Assembly: GCA_016280395.1 (NCBI GenBank)
Contig: JAEEGQ010000029.1
Location: 1 to 64,000 of the forward strand
Direction of reading: 5' to 3'
Source: Lachnospiraceae bacterium
Lineage (GTDB): Bacteria; Bacillota; Clostridia; Lachnospirales; Lachnospiraceae
Length of the DNA: 64,000 nt
Shown in pieces: positions 1 to 7,314 of this stretch. Under the pieces are notes generated by a model. It saw only the letters and a program-made list of their open reading frames with translations. It was not told the origin of the DNA and searched no databases. The translations under genes and the position numbers were made by a program. The number at the start of each line of letters is the position of its first letter. Within the stretch, counting starts at the first letter, position 1.

Positions 1-123
1 CCTGCTGTACTTTTTCCCGCATTCCTTGAAAATATCGGGTCTTCCGTTATGGTGCACAAGAAGGACCTGTTCCAGAAGGGTTTCTATCGCTGCTATATCT
101 TCTTTTGTCGCAAAACGTACCAT
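1..123 (-). CDS. GNAT family N-acetyltransferase, N-terminal 41 codons (cut by window edge)
   Basis: The minus-strand frame starts at ATG 123 and runs off the left edge. It begins MVRFATKEDIAAIETLLEQV and continues VLLVHHNGRPDIFKE. That is the usual opening of a GNAT acetyltransferase: beta1, then helix 1 with the spaced acidic and Leu residues, then the VHHxGRPDIFK segment seen in many clostridial members. A ribosome binding site GGAGG lies 4 bases before the ATG. The acyl-CoA binding motif would be beyond the edge, so the substrate cannot be judged. The gene is divergent from the LacI operon. Confidence 0.75.
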   Translation of the reverse strand, partial: MVRFATKEDIAAIETLLEQVLLVHHNGRPDIFKECGKKYSR

Positions 124-155
124 GCTGCCTCCGGATACTGTTCAATACAATTATA
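124..155 (-). promoter_or_regulatory. RBS and -10 box of the GNAT gene
   Basis: Read on the minus strand, a perfect TATAAT (plus positions 150-155) lies about 20 bases before a GGAGG ribosome binding site (128-132) and the ATG at 123. No clear -35 box is seen at 16-18 bp spacing, so this is a partial promoter call. Confidence 0.4.
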
Positions 156-208
156 ATAAAACATCTGATCTTTTCAGTAAAGATTTTTTTGAAGTCCGCG
201 GCGATCTT

Positions 209-255
209 ATCCGCTTACCTAACGAAAAATCTAATCCGCTTACCTGACGAAAAAT
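209..255. repeat. Two 22-bp direct repeats upstream of lacI
   Basis: ATCCGCTTACCTAACGAAAAAT (209-230, 22 bp) recurs at 234-255 with one change (A to G at the 13th base). The copies are offset by 25 bp and end just before the -35 box of the lacI promoter. They may be a paired binding site or a local duplication. Nothing in the sequence decides which. Confidence 0.6.
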
Positions 256-259
256 ACGC

Positions 260-288
260 TTGTAATTTAAAAAAATGTGTTATATAAT
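260..288 (+). promoter_or_regulatory. Sigma-A promoter of the lacI-uxaC operon
   Basis: -35 TTGTAA (260-265), 17-bp spacer, -10 TATAAT (283-288). A second weaker set, TTTCAA (303-308) and TATAAT (327-332), lies closer to the gene. Transcription from the first would start at about 295, inside the operator described next. Confidence 0.75.
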
Positions 289-293
289 CATTT

Positions 294-307
294 TGTAAGT
301 GCTTTCA
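294..307. promoter_or_regulatory. cre-like/LacI-type operator at the lacI-uxaC promoter
   Basis: TGTAAGTGCTTTCA is a near-palindrome matching the LacI/CcpA-type operator plan except that the central CG is TG. It covers the expected transcription start, which suits repression. It differs at only two positions from the site at 24917-24930 upstream of the pectate lyase. The regulator encoded next door has a CcpA-like recognition helix. Confidence 0.6.
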
Positions 308-356
308 AATTTTACGAAAAGCACCTTATAATGTATTTATCTGCCGGGGTATCTTA

Positions 357-1373
357 ATGAATATCTATGACGTTTCACATAAAGCAGGGGTCTCTATTGC
401 AACCGTTTCACGTGTTTTGAACGGGAATCCCAACGTAAGTCCGAAAACAAGACAGAAAGTCCTTGATGTAATGCAAGAGCTTGGCTATACCCCAAATGTC
501 TTTGCAAGAGGTCTTGGCCTTAACACCATGAAGACGATAGGTATACTCTGCCTTGATTCATCCGACCCGTTCCTTGCAAATGCCGTTTATTATCTTGAAC
601 AGAACTTAAGAAAATACGGATATGACATTATTCTCTGCTGCACCGGATACGACCTCAAGAATAAACAGAAATACCTTGATCTCCTTCTTTCAAAGCGTGT
701 TGATGCCGTTATCCTTGTGGGCTCAAGCTTCTTAGAGCCGCAAAGGAAGGATAATACATACCTCTTCCAGGCAGCGGCTTCGGTACCCGTGATAATCATC
801 AATGGTTATATAAATCATCCCAATATCTATTGTGCGCTCTGTGATGATGCGCAGGCAGTGTTTGATGCCACAACAAAGCTTATCGAAAACGGAAGGACGA
901 ATATCCTTTACCTGTACCATTCGAAGTCATACAGCGGTCAGCAGAAGCTTTCCGGCTATAAAGAAGCGATACTGTCCGCAGGATTAAAGCTTGATGAAAA
1001 CCTGATGCTGCTATGCAAGAACGATATGCACCAGACTAAAGAAGCCATTACAGAGGCGGCTGCAAACGGCGTTAAATTTGATGCGGTCATCGCGGCCGAG
1101 GATCTTCTTGCAGTAGGCGCCATAAAATACGCAAAACAGGCAGGGCTGAAGATTCCCAAAGATCTTGCCGTGATCGGTTACAACAACTCTCTTCTTTCGA
1201 GCTGCTGCGAACCCGAGCTTACAACAATTGATAATCACATAGAGACAATAAGCATTACGGCTGTAAATACGCTGATGCGCGTATTCTCAGGCAATGATGT
1301 GCCCAACAGGACGACAATTTCAAACGACCTTGTTGAACGCGGCACTACGGATTTTGCAAAAAACGAGATTTAA
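357..1373 (+). CDS. LacI/GalR family transcriptional regulator, CcpA-like DNA-binding domain
   Basis: 338 residues, the usual family length. Residues 1-55 form the helix-turn-helix and hinge: DVSHKAGVSIATVSRVLN followed by GNPNVSPKTRQKVL. This is very close to CcpA, whereas the rest (about 60-330) is a periplasmic-binding-protein-like sugar sensor that diverges from it. The gene opens an operon with uxaC 50 bp downstream and a GGDEF gene after that. An operator-like palindrome sits on its own transcription start, so autorepression relieved by a uronate-derived ligand is the simplest reading (inferred). The start is set by GGGG 7 bases upstream of ATG. A global CcpA role is less likely given the uronate-specific neighbour, but cannot be excluded. 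Confidence 0.9.
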   Translation: MNIYDVSHKAGVSIATVSRVLNGNPNVSPKTRQKVLDVMQELGYTPNVFARGLGLNTMKTIGILCLDSSDPFLANAVYYLEQNLRKYGYDIILCCTGYDLKNKQKYLDLLLSKRVDAVILVGSSFLEPQRKDNTYLFQAAASVPVIIINGYINHPNIYCALCDDAQAVFDATTKLIENGRTNILYLYHSKSYSGQQKLSGYKEAILSAGLKLDENLMLLCKNDMHQTKEAITEAAANGVKFDAVIAAEDLLAVGAIKYAKQAGLKIPKDLAVIGYNNSLLSSCCEPELTTIDNHIETISITAVNTLMRVFSGNDVPNRTTISNDLVERGTTDFAKNEI

Positions 1374-1423
1374 GCCCGAAACGGCTTTAACAGATCAAAG
1401 ATCATATTAAAACGGAGGCAGAT

Positions 1424-2824
1424 ATGCAGGAATTTATGACGAAGGATTTCCTTCTTTCAACCGAAACAGCCAAAAAGCTTTATCACGAGTATGCGGCAAA
1501 GATGCCTATAATTGACTATCACTGCCACATCAACCCCAAAGAGATCGCCGAGGACAGAAAGTTTGAGACGATCACCCAGGTATGGCTTGGCGGTGACCAT
1601 TACAAATGGCGCCAGATGCGTTCCAACGGCATTGACGAGAAATATATCACGGGTGATGCTTCGGACCGTGAGAAGTTTCGCGCATGGGCCGCAACACTTG
1701 AAAAAGCGATCGGAAACCCGCTCTATCACTGGAGCCATCTTGAACTTCAGCGTTATTTTGATATTTATGAGCCTCTTACCACAGAAAACTGCGATAAGAT
1801 CTTTGATATCTGCAATAAACGCCTTGCCGAGGCAGATTCTTCGGTACGCAACCTCATCCGTCGTTCAAATGTGGACACCATCTGCACTACAGACGATCCC
1901 GTAGATACTCTTGAGTGGCATGAAAAGATCAAGAACGATTCCTCTTTTGATGTAAAAGTACTTCCGGCTTGGCGTCCGGACAAGGCAATGAACATCGAAA
2001 AGCCCGATTTCTGCGCCTATATAGAGAAGCTCTCGGAAGTATCCGGCGTAAAGATCTCCTGCTTTGACGATCTTGCAAAGGCTCTTATTAACCGCATGGA
2101 ATACTTCAACGAACGTGGGTGCAGGGTTTCAGACCACGGTCTGAACTATGTTACATATAAGCCCGCTACAGAAGAAGAACTCGACCATATCCTCGCAAAG
2201 AAGCTTGACGGCGAAGAAATATCAAAGGATGAAGAGCTGAAATTCAAGACAGGATTCATGCTCTTTGTCGGCAGGGAGTATCACCGTCTCGGCTGGGTAA
2301 TGCAGCTGCATTATGGTGCAAAGCGCGATAACAACCGGCTCATGTTCAATAAGATCGGCCCCGATACGGGTTATGACGCTATAAATAACTATGCTCCGGC
2401 TGCAGAACTTGCCGATTTCCTTAATGCCCTCAATGCTACGGATGAGCTTCCGAAGACTATCATATACTCCCTTAACCCCTGTGACAATGCGGTTATCGGA
2501 ACGATAATCGGATGCTTCCAGGACGGCTCCGCAGTAGGAAAGATCCAGCAGGGTTCGGCATGGTGGTTCAATGATCATAAGACAGGCATGACGGAACAGA
2601 TGACGTCTCTTGCAAACTTAGGCCTCCTTGCTAACTTCGTCGGAATGCTGACCGATTCAAGAAGCTTCCTCTCCTACACCCGCCACGAGTACTTCCGCAG
2701 GATACTTTGCGATCTGCTCGGCAAATGGGTTGAGAACGGCGAATATCCAGCAGACTACAGAGTTCTTGGTGACATTGTCCGGAATATAAGCTATAATAAC
2801 TGCAGGAACTATTTCGGATTCTGA
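1424..2824 (+). CDS. uxaC: Uronate isomerase (glucuronate/galacturonate isomerase)
   Basis: 466 residues, full length for UxaC. It converts D-glucuronate to fructuronate and D-galacturonate to tagaturonate, the first intracellular step of uronate breakdown. It is a cytoplasmic member of the amidohydrolase superfamily. The metal-binding HxH is at residues 33-35 (DYHCHINPKEIAEDR), and the family signature TDSRSFLSYTRHEYFRRIL lies near the C-terminus. GGAGG precedes the ATG by 6 bases. It is co-transcribed with the LacI regulator upstream, and the GGDEF gene follows after 19 bp. With the PL9 pectate lyase at 21.2-24.8 kb it points to pectin use. No other uronate gene (uxuA, uxaB, kdgK) is in the window. 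Confidence 0.95.
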   Translation: MQEFMTKDFLLSTETAKKLYHEYAAKMPIIDYHCHINPKEIAEDRKFETITQVWLGGDHYKWRQMRSNGIDEKYITGDASDREKFRAWAATLEKAIGNPLYHWSHLELQRYFDIYEPLTTENCDKIFDICNKRLAEADSSVRNLIRRSNVDTICTTDDPVDTLEWHEKIKNDSSFDVKVLPAWRPDKAMNIEKPDFCAYIEKLSEVSGVKISCFDDLAKALINRMEYFNERGCRVSDHGLNYVTYKPATEEELDHILAKKLDGEEISKDEELKFKTGFMLFVGREYHRLGWVMQLHYGAKRDNNRLMFNKIGPDTGYDAINNYAPAAELADFLNALNATDELPKTIIYSLNPCDNAVIGTIIGCFQDGSAVGKIQQGSAWWFNDHKTGMTEQMTSLANLGLLANFVGMLTDSRSFLSYTRHEYFRRILCDLLGKWVENGEYPADYRVLGDIVRNISYNNCRNYFGF

Positions 2825-2843
2825 AAAGCCGGAGGACAAATAA

Positions 2844-4463
2844 ATGGCATCATCCATTAAACTTGTTGAAGAAACCTACCTTGCCAACAAGGAAAACAAG
2901 AAAAAGCTTATAGCCGAGCTTAAAAAACTCGTAAAACAGGGTAAAGCCGCAGGTGACTCGCTCCTTGTGGGAACAGCATATTATTATATCGCCTTCGCTT
3001 ATTACTGCCTCGACGACCGGGACAAGCTTTTTTCTAATGCCATAAAAGCCGTAGCTCTTGTAAAAGACACAAAAGAACCGGAACTTATCGTAAGAGCCTA
3101 TGTAATGCTCGGATATGCCTACAGCAGGCAGGAAAATCACCAGATGGAGCTTGCCTGTTACGATAAGGCATACCATATAATGAAAAAGCACAGGATCAAA
3201 GGTGAATCGCTGCTTTCCGTCCTGAATAATCTTTCTTCCTGTTATCATTTTCTCGGCGATCTGAATAATGCCATCAAAATGCTTGAGGAATGCATAGCAC
3301 TTCACAAGTCAGAGTTTCCCGAAGGATACTCCGATTGTGCAATGTACTGCATAAATCTTGCAAATTATTATTCAGACCTCGGAGATAAAGACAAAGCCGA
3401 AGCGATCCTTGCCGAAATGGAAGGATGGCTTGATAAAGTGGATTTTAAGCCGCTTGTCTGCGACTATTATTTAAGACGTGCAATTCTTGCATATAAAAAA
3501 GGGAATACCGCATCTGCCAAAAAGCTTTCCGACAAGGCAATGAAATACATACCGAAGGATATCTATCCTCATCCGATTTATGAGGATCTTCGGAATGTCT
3601 CACATCTTCTTGTTGAATGTAAGGACAAGAAACGCGCGGAAAAGATAGTTGAACAGTTAAAGATCTATTCAGAACACAACAGCGGCACCATCGAACAGCT
3701 GATAGTTGCCCGCTCTCTTTCGGAATATTACAGTGCATTCGGAGAAAAAGAACTTGCCATTGAGTATTACCAAAAGCTTGAGGATCTGTATGAAAAACGA
3801 CTGAAAGAATTCACCCAGGACCAGCTTAATCTGCATAAGATAATGTCTGCGTCGGATGCCGAGATCCAGAAACTGACCAAGCAGGTCCGCATGAACGAGA
3901 TCCTTTCACAGCGCGAACCTCTGACCGGGCTTCTGAACCGTTCCGCTCTTCTCAGTGTTGCTTCCGATTTCATCGACGAGGCAAAAAGCAGGAAACAAAA
4001 GATCGGTGCGATCTTTATTGATATTGATTATTTCAAAGAATGCAACGATACCTACGGCCATGCAAAAGGCGATGAGATAATCCGAAAGATCTCAGATCTT
4101 TGCCGAAAGGAAGAAAACCAGATCGTCCGTTTCGCAAGATACGGCGGCGATGAATTCTTCGGAATGACGCTCGGTCTTTCCGATGAAGAAGTTGCAGAGA
4201 TCGCAAAACGTATCTGTGACAGGCTTCGAAAAGCCGACATCCCCAATAAGAATAATCCCAACGGACATCGTGTAACGGTTTCTGTCGGTATCGCAAATGT
4301 TACAATAACTCCTAAGACAGATACCATAATCCAGATAGCAAACTACGCTGACAAAGCGGTCTATTACTCAAAGAATGCCGGAAAAGACGCCATCTATCTT
4401 CTCGATCACAACCGTAAGGATGTTAAAGGGAAAAACAATCAGTTTGTAAAAATCGAATACTGA
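2844..4463 (+). CDS. TPR-repeat diguanylate cyclase (GGDEF) protein
   Basis: 539 residues, no signal peptide or membrane segment, so cytoplasmic. Residues 1-310 are a chain of about seven tetratricopeptide-like helical pairs. A helical linker (about 320-355) leads to a GGDEF domain (about 355-525) with an intact RYGGDEFFGM active site near residue 434. The domain would make cyclic di-GMP. There is no RxxD inhibitory site five residues before GGDEF, so product inhibition is unlikely through that route. GGAGG and a 19-bp gap place it third in the lacI-uxaC operon, ahead of a strong terminator. The link of c-di-GMP to uronate use is unexplained. The TPR array suggests activation by a protein or peptide. 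Confidence 0.88.
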   Translation: MASSIKLVEETYLANKENKKKLIAELKKLVKQGKAAGDSLLVGTAYYYIAFAYYCLDDRDKLFSNAIKAVALVKDTKEPELIVRAYVMLGYAYSRQENHQMELACYDKAYHIMKKHRIKGESLLSVLNNLSSCYHFLGDLNNAIKMLEECIALHKSEFPEGYSDCAMYCINLANYYSDLGDKDKAEAILAEMEGWLDKVDFKPLVCDYYLRRAILAYKKGNTASAKKLSDKAMKYIPKDIYPHPIYEDLRNVSHLLVECKDKKRAEKIVEQLKIYSEHNSGTIEQLIVARSLSEYYSAFGEKELAIEYYQKLEDLYEKRLKEFTQDQLNLHKIMSASDAEIQKLTKQVRMNEILSQREPLTGLLNRSALLSVASDFIDEAKSRKQKIGAIFIDIDYFKECNDTYGHAKGDEIIRKISDLCRKEENQIVRFARYGGDEFFGMTLGLSDEEVAEIAKRICDRLRKADIPNKNNPNGHRVTVSVGIANVTITPKTDTIIQIANYADKAVYYSKNAGKDAIYLLDHNRKDVKGKNNQFVKIEY

Positions 4464-4497
4464 TAAAAGGATTCACTTAATAAGCAGTCACTTAAAC

Positions 4498-4530
4498 AAA
4501 ATCCGGATGCAAAGAAGGCATCCGGGTTTT
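4498..4530 (+). terminator. Intrinsic terminator after the lacI-uxaC-GGDEF operon
   Basis: A 13-bp stem (4498-4510 with 4518-4530) has a 7-base loop and a TTTT end, and reads well on both strands, so it may also serve the convergent GH9 gene. Its only non-Watson-Crick pair (T4502 with G4526) is a wobble on the plus strand, as expected for plus-strand transcription. Confidence 0.85.
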
Positions 4531-4554
4531 GTTTTATGATATGAAAATTTGCGG

Positions 4555-7101
4555 TCATTCCGTTTCGCAGCATATTTTCTTCACAGCCAGCACCATGAAC
4601 ATATAGTTCGAAGATCCGCCTCCAAGCACATATTCCGTCTGCTGCCATAAGAACGGGAATTCAAGAAGCTCGGGGAAATCAGGTCTTATAAGTGCTGTTC
4701 CGGAGATTACGCCGCCAGGAATATACGACCAGTCCGCACGGTTTAACCCGTAAGCCACTGTTGCAGACCGGGTTCCTACTCCCGATGCAAAAGATGCGGT
4801 ATTGCTGCCGGGATGGCATCCAAGTATGAAATTCAGCGCATTTTCAAGCACTTCTCTTCCGAAGAACTCAGGGAAAGCTTTGTGCAGGAAATAATACTGT
4901 TTTGCCATCATCTGGATACCCCATCCCGCGCCCCAGATATACGGATGATACGGTATACCGTAAGGATTTTCACCGCATTCCGTCTTTATCCGCTCGGCAA
5001 CGGCAGGCAGTTTTGCAAGTATCTTCGCCTTAAAATCCTCATCATTAAGCTTATTTATAACCCGTGCAACTACCCATCCGGTTTCATACAGATGTTCCGT
5101 GATAAAACCGGCATTTTCAAGGATCATGGCGTGGTAAGACTCATCACCTGTTGTAAGGAACAGCTCGGCAATAGCCTGCAGGCGGACCATAAAAATCCTG
5201 TCCTTGAATTTGTTTCCCGAAAGATCGTACTTCTCGCATTCCGCAAATGCCTTTCGCGCAGTATCAATACAGTCAAGGGCAAGGGAATCGTTATAACCCT
5301 TCATTGCTCTTGCACATGCTGCAACATAGGCTGTCGTCTCATATTCCCTGTAAGGGTTTTCTTCGGTAAATACCCACCTGTCATCATCACTCGGCACGCC
5401 GTCGGTCATGGATGCGGGATCGCCGAGAAGCACGTACTGACGCAGTCTGCTGCATATAATTCCGCGGTAGAACCTTCCGAGTGCGTGATATCCGCCAAGA
5501 ACAGTCAGCAATCCATGCTCTATCTGCTGCAGAATGTCGTTTTTGCCATCAGGCTGGTGTATTTCTACTATCTGACGCTCCTGGTCGATGGTTGTCGCAT
5601 CAAGATCAACATTAAATTCCTCGAAAGCAAGTGACAGAATGTATGCTTCACCCGCCTGCGATTCAATTCTCAGATCAAAGTCGCCTGCATCATGCCAGCC
5701 GCCCTTGTTAAGTCCGGGAACCGCATCTCCCGGCTTATATTTTGTCAGCGTATCCGCGCCCTGGAAGTAAGCGTCAAAGTGATTAAAGGCGGTCCTTGCC
5801 ATCCTTGCGTCATCCTTGTGGCAAAGGCCGTGCCATACACGATATTTCTCGTTTACGCGCATGTGGCACATCTGTACGGGAAGGAAATACTCGAGTACAG
5901 GCTGCCAAACGCCGCGATCGTAAATGTCACGCGCAATACGGAAATAATCAGAACGGCTGTCCCCGTAGCTTACGCGGTACATCCCCTCTTCCTTAACATC
6001 CGAAAAGTCCAGAACAAGATAAGAAAACCTGAGAAAACTACCCCCTTTTGCAGGCTTAATTGATCTGATCTTTTCCTCGCCGCCTTCAGTGAGCCTGTAC
6101 AGACAGCCTTCCTTAGGTTCAAGGTATTTATCCCTCTCATCAAGCTCTACAACGGCGTATTTGCGCTGTCCGGGATGGAATCCGACCTGTGAAACCTGTA
6201 CAACAGGCGTATATCTCCAGTCCGGCACGGAATTCGGAGTGATCTTTAACCGTAGCACTGTGCCCTTTCGTCCTGCCTGTACCTCGCTGCTTATGACAAA
6301 CCAGCCGTTATTATGGTTCAATCTTCCATCGTAAAGCTTAAGGCATGTGTCGTCTGAAAGACACTCTATGCGCATCTTCATATAAGGATCATCGGGACAA
6401 AGAACAAAGACCTTTCCCGAAGCGTATTCAAGGGTTATCATGTCATCAGCGATTATCGGATTATACTCTGAAGGCACATTGTCATCCGAATATCCCGGAT
6501 CGCCTTTGCGCGGAACCCCGGCAAGAAGCTCTCTGTCTGCAGGGAATCTTACGTTTTCGGGATTAACGGCATGATGTCCGGAATACCTGAAATTTGAAGG
6601 CATCATCTTTACGGGCCCGTTGACCTGACGCGGAAAAATGCCGCTTTTCCCGTCCATAAGATAAGGCTTTCCAAAAAGCCCGCCCGGGAAAAGTTCTATA
6701 TTAAAGCTTGCTTTACCTGCAAAAAGGCTCGGGATCTCGGAATCAAGATCAAGCGTAACTATAACAGAATCCTCTAAACCCTGCACCTTTATCTGATACT
6801 TAAGGTCGATATCGGGATAGATCATCGGATTTAAGCCTGTAAGATTCCCGTCTTCGTTAGGATATTTAAGTGTAACGCTTACAGTATTTGATGCCGTATC
6901 CATCTGCCTGTCAAGCTGTTTTGGGACAGGCTGCCACTGGCCCGGAGTCTGCTCAAACCGAAGATCGCCGTTTGTTGCGATCCGCTTTCCGTGCATTATC
7001 ACACCGATCCCGGACTGGTGTCCTGCCGGATAAATATCATCAAATACCATGACATTTACGCCGCCATTTACAAAGTAGCCTTTATCAGCATTAAGGATCA
7101 T
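4555..7101 (-). CDS. Glycoside hydrolase family 9 protein with N-terminal Ig-like domain, no signal peptide
   Basis: 848 residues. Residues 1-300 are beta-rich and poorly matched. An Ig-like CelD_N domain follows (about 300-390: QVSQVGFHPGQRKYAVVELD). The (alpha/alpha)6 GH9 catalytic domain covers about 400-845. The catalytic aspartates are in KGGWHDAGDFDLR (D471 and D474), and the likely acid is E823 in WQQTEYVLGGG. The family hydrolyses beta-1,4-glucans and some related glycans. The start has GAGGAGG 8 bases upstream and no signal peptide or lipobox follows, so the enzyme should stay in the cytoplasm and act on imported oligosaccharides. Some GH9 members are exo-acting (for example glucosaminidases), so endoglucanase should not be assumed. 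It is convergent with the uxaC operon. Confidence 0.87.
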   Translation of the reverse strand: MILNADKGYFVNGGVNVMVFDDIYPAGHQSGIGVIMHGKRIATNGDLRFEQTPGQWQPVPKQLDRQMDTASNTVSVTLKYPNEDGNLTGLNPMIYPDIDLKYQIKVQGLEDSVIVTLDLDSEIPSLFAGKASFNIELFPGGLFGKPYLMDGKSGIFPRQVNGPVKMMPSNFRYSGHHAVNPENVRFPADRELLAGVPRKGDPGYSDDNVPSEYNPIIADDMITLEYASGKVFVLCPDDPYMKMRIECLSDDTCLKLYDGRLNHNNGWFVISSEVQAGRKGTVLRLKITPNSVPDWRYTPVVQVSQVGFHPGQRKYAVVELDERDKYLEPKEGCLYRLTEGGEEKIRSIKPAKGGSFLRFSYLVLDFSDVKEEGMYRVSYGDSRSDYFRIARDIYDRGVWQPVLEYFLPVQMCHMRVNEKYRVWHGLCHKDDARMARTAFNHFDAYFQGADTLTKYKPGDAVPGLNKGGWHDAGDFDLRIESQAGEAYILSLAFEEFNVDLDATTIDQERQIVEIHQPDGKNDILQQIEHGLLTVLGGYHALGRFYRGIICSRLRQYVLLGDPASMTDGVPSDDDRWVFTEENPYREYETTAYVAACARAMKGYNDSLALDCIDTARKAFAECEKYDLSGNKFKDRIFMVRLQAIAELFLTTGDESYHAMILENAGFITEHLYETGWVVARVINKLNDEDFKAKILAKLPAVAERIKTECGENPYGIPYHPYIWGAGWGIQMMAKQYYFLHKAFPEFFGREVLENALNFILGCHPGSNTASFASGVGTRSATVAYGLNRADWSYIPGGVISGTALIRPDFPELLEFPFLWQQTEYVLGGGSSNYMFMVLAVKKICCETE

Positions 7102-7216
7102 CTTTACAGCCTCCTCTTGAGGTCAGATTTAGACTTCGGTTAAGCACAGAGTAATTCAATTATTATGTTTTTGCAAGCTTTTATTTTTTAATATTGAAAA
7201 ATTTAATTATTTATAG

Positions 7217-7246
7217 TTTCATTTTTTCCTGAGAACATGTTATAAT
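7217..7246 (+). promoter_or_regulatory. Promoter of the transglutaminase-like lipoprotein gene
   Basis: A perfect -10 TATAAT (7241-7246) has a fair -35 TTTCAT (7217-7222) 18 bp upstream, in an AT-rich 213-bp region between two divergent genes. The leader would be about 60 bases. No convincing promoter is seen for the GH9 gene on the other strand. Confidence 0.5.
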
Positions 7247-7314
7247 AAATATGCTTTTGTATATTTTTTACGGAAACTGATATTTTTTAGATAAACAGGC
7301 AGGGGGAACAAGAA

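Noticed and set aside
4813-5634. 273-codon plus-strand frame
   Set aside because: It lies fully opposite the GH9 catalytic domain, whose motifs are intact, and has no family match or ribosome binding site.
7171-7184. cre-like site near the GH9 and lipoprotein promoters
   Set aside because: TTGCAAGCTTTTAT has at least two mismatches to the cre plan, including the centre, and lacks the TGTAA/TTACA arms shared by the other two sites.
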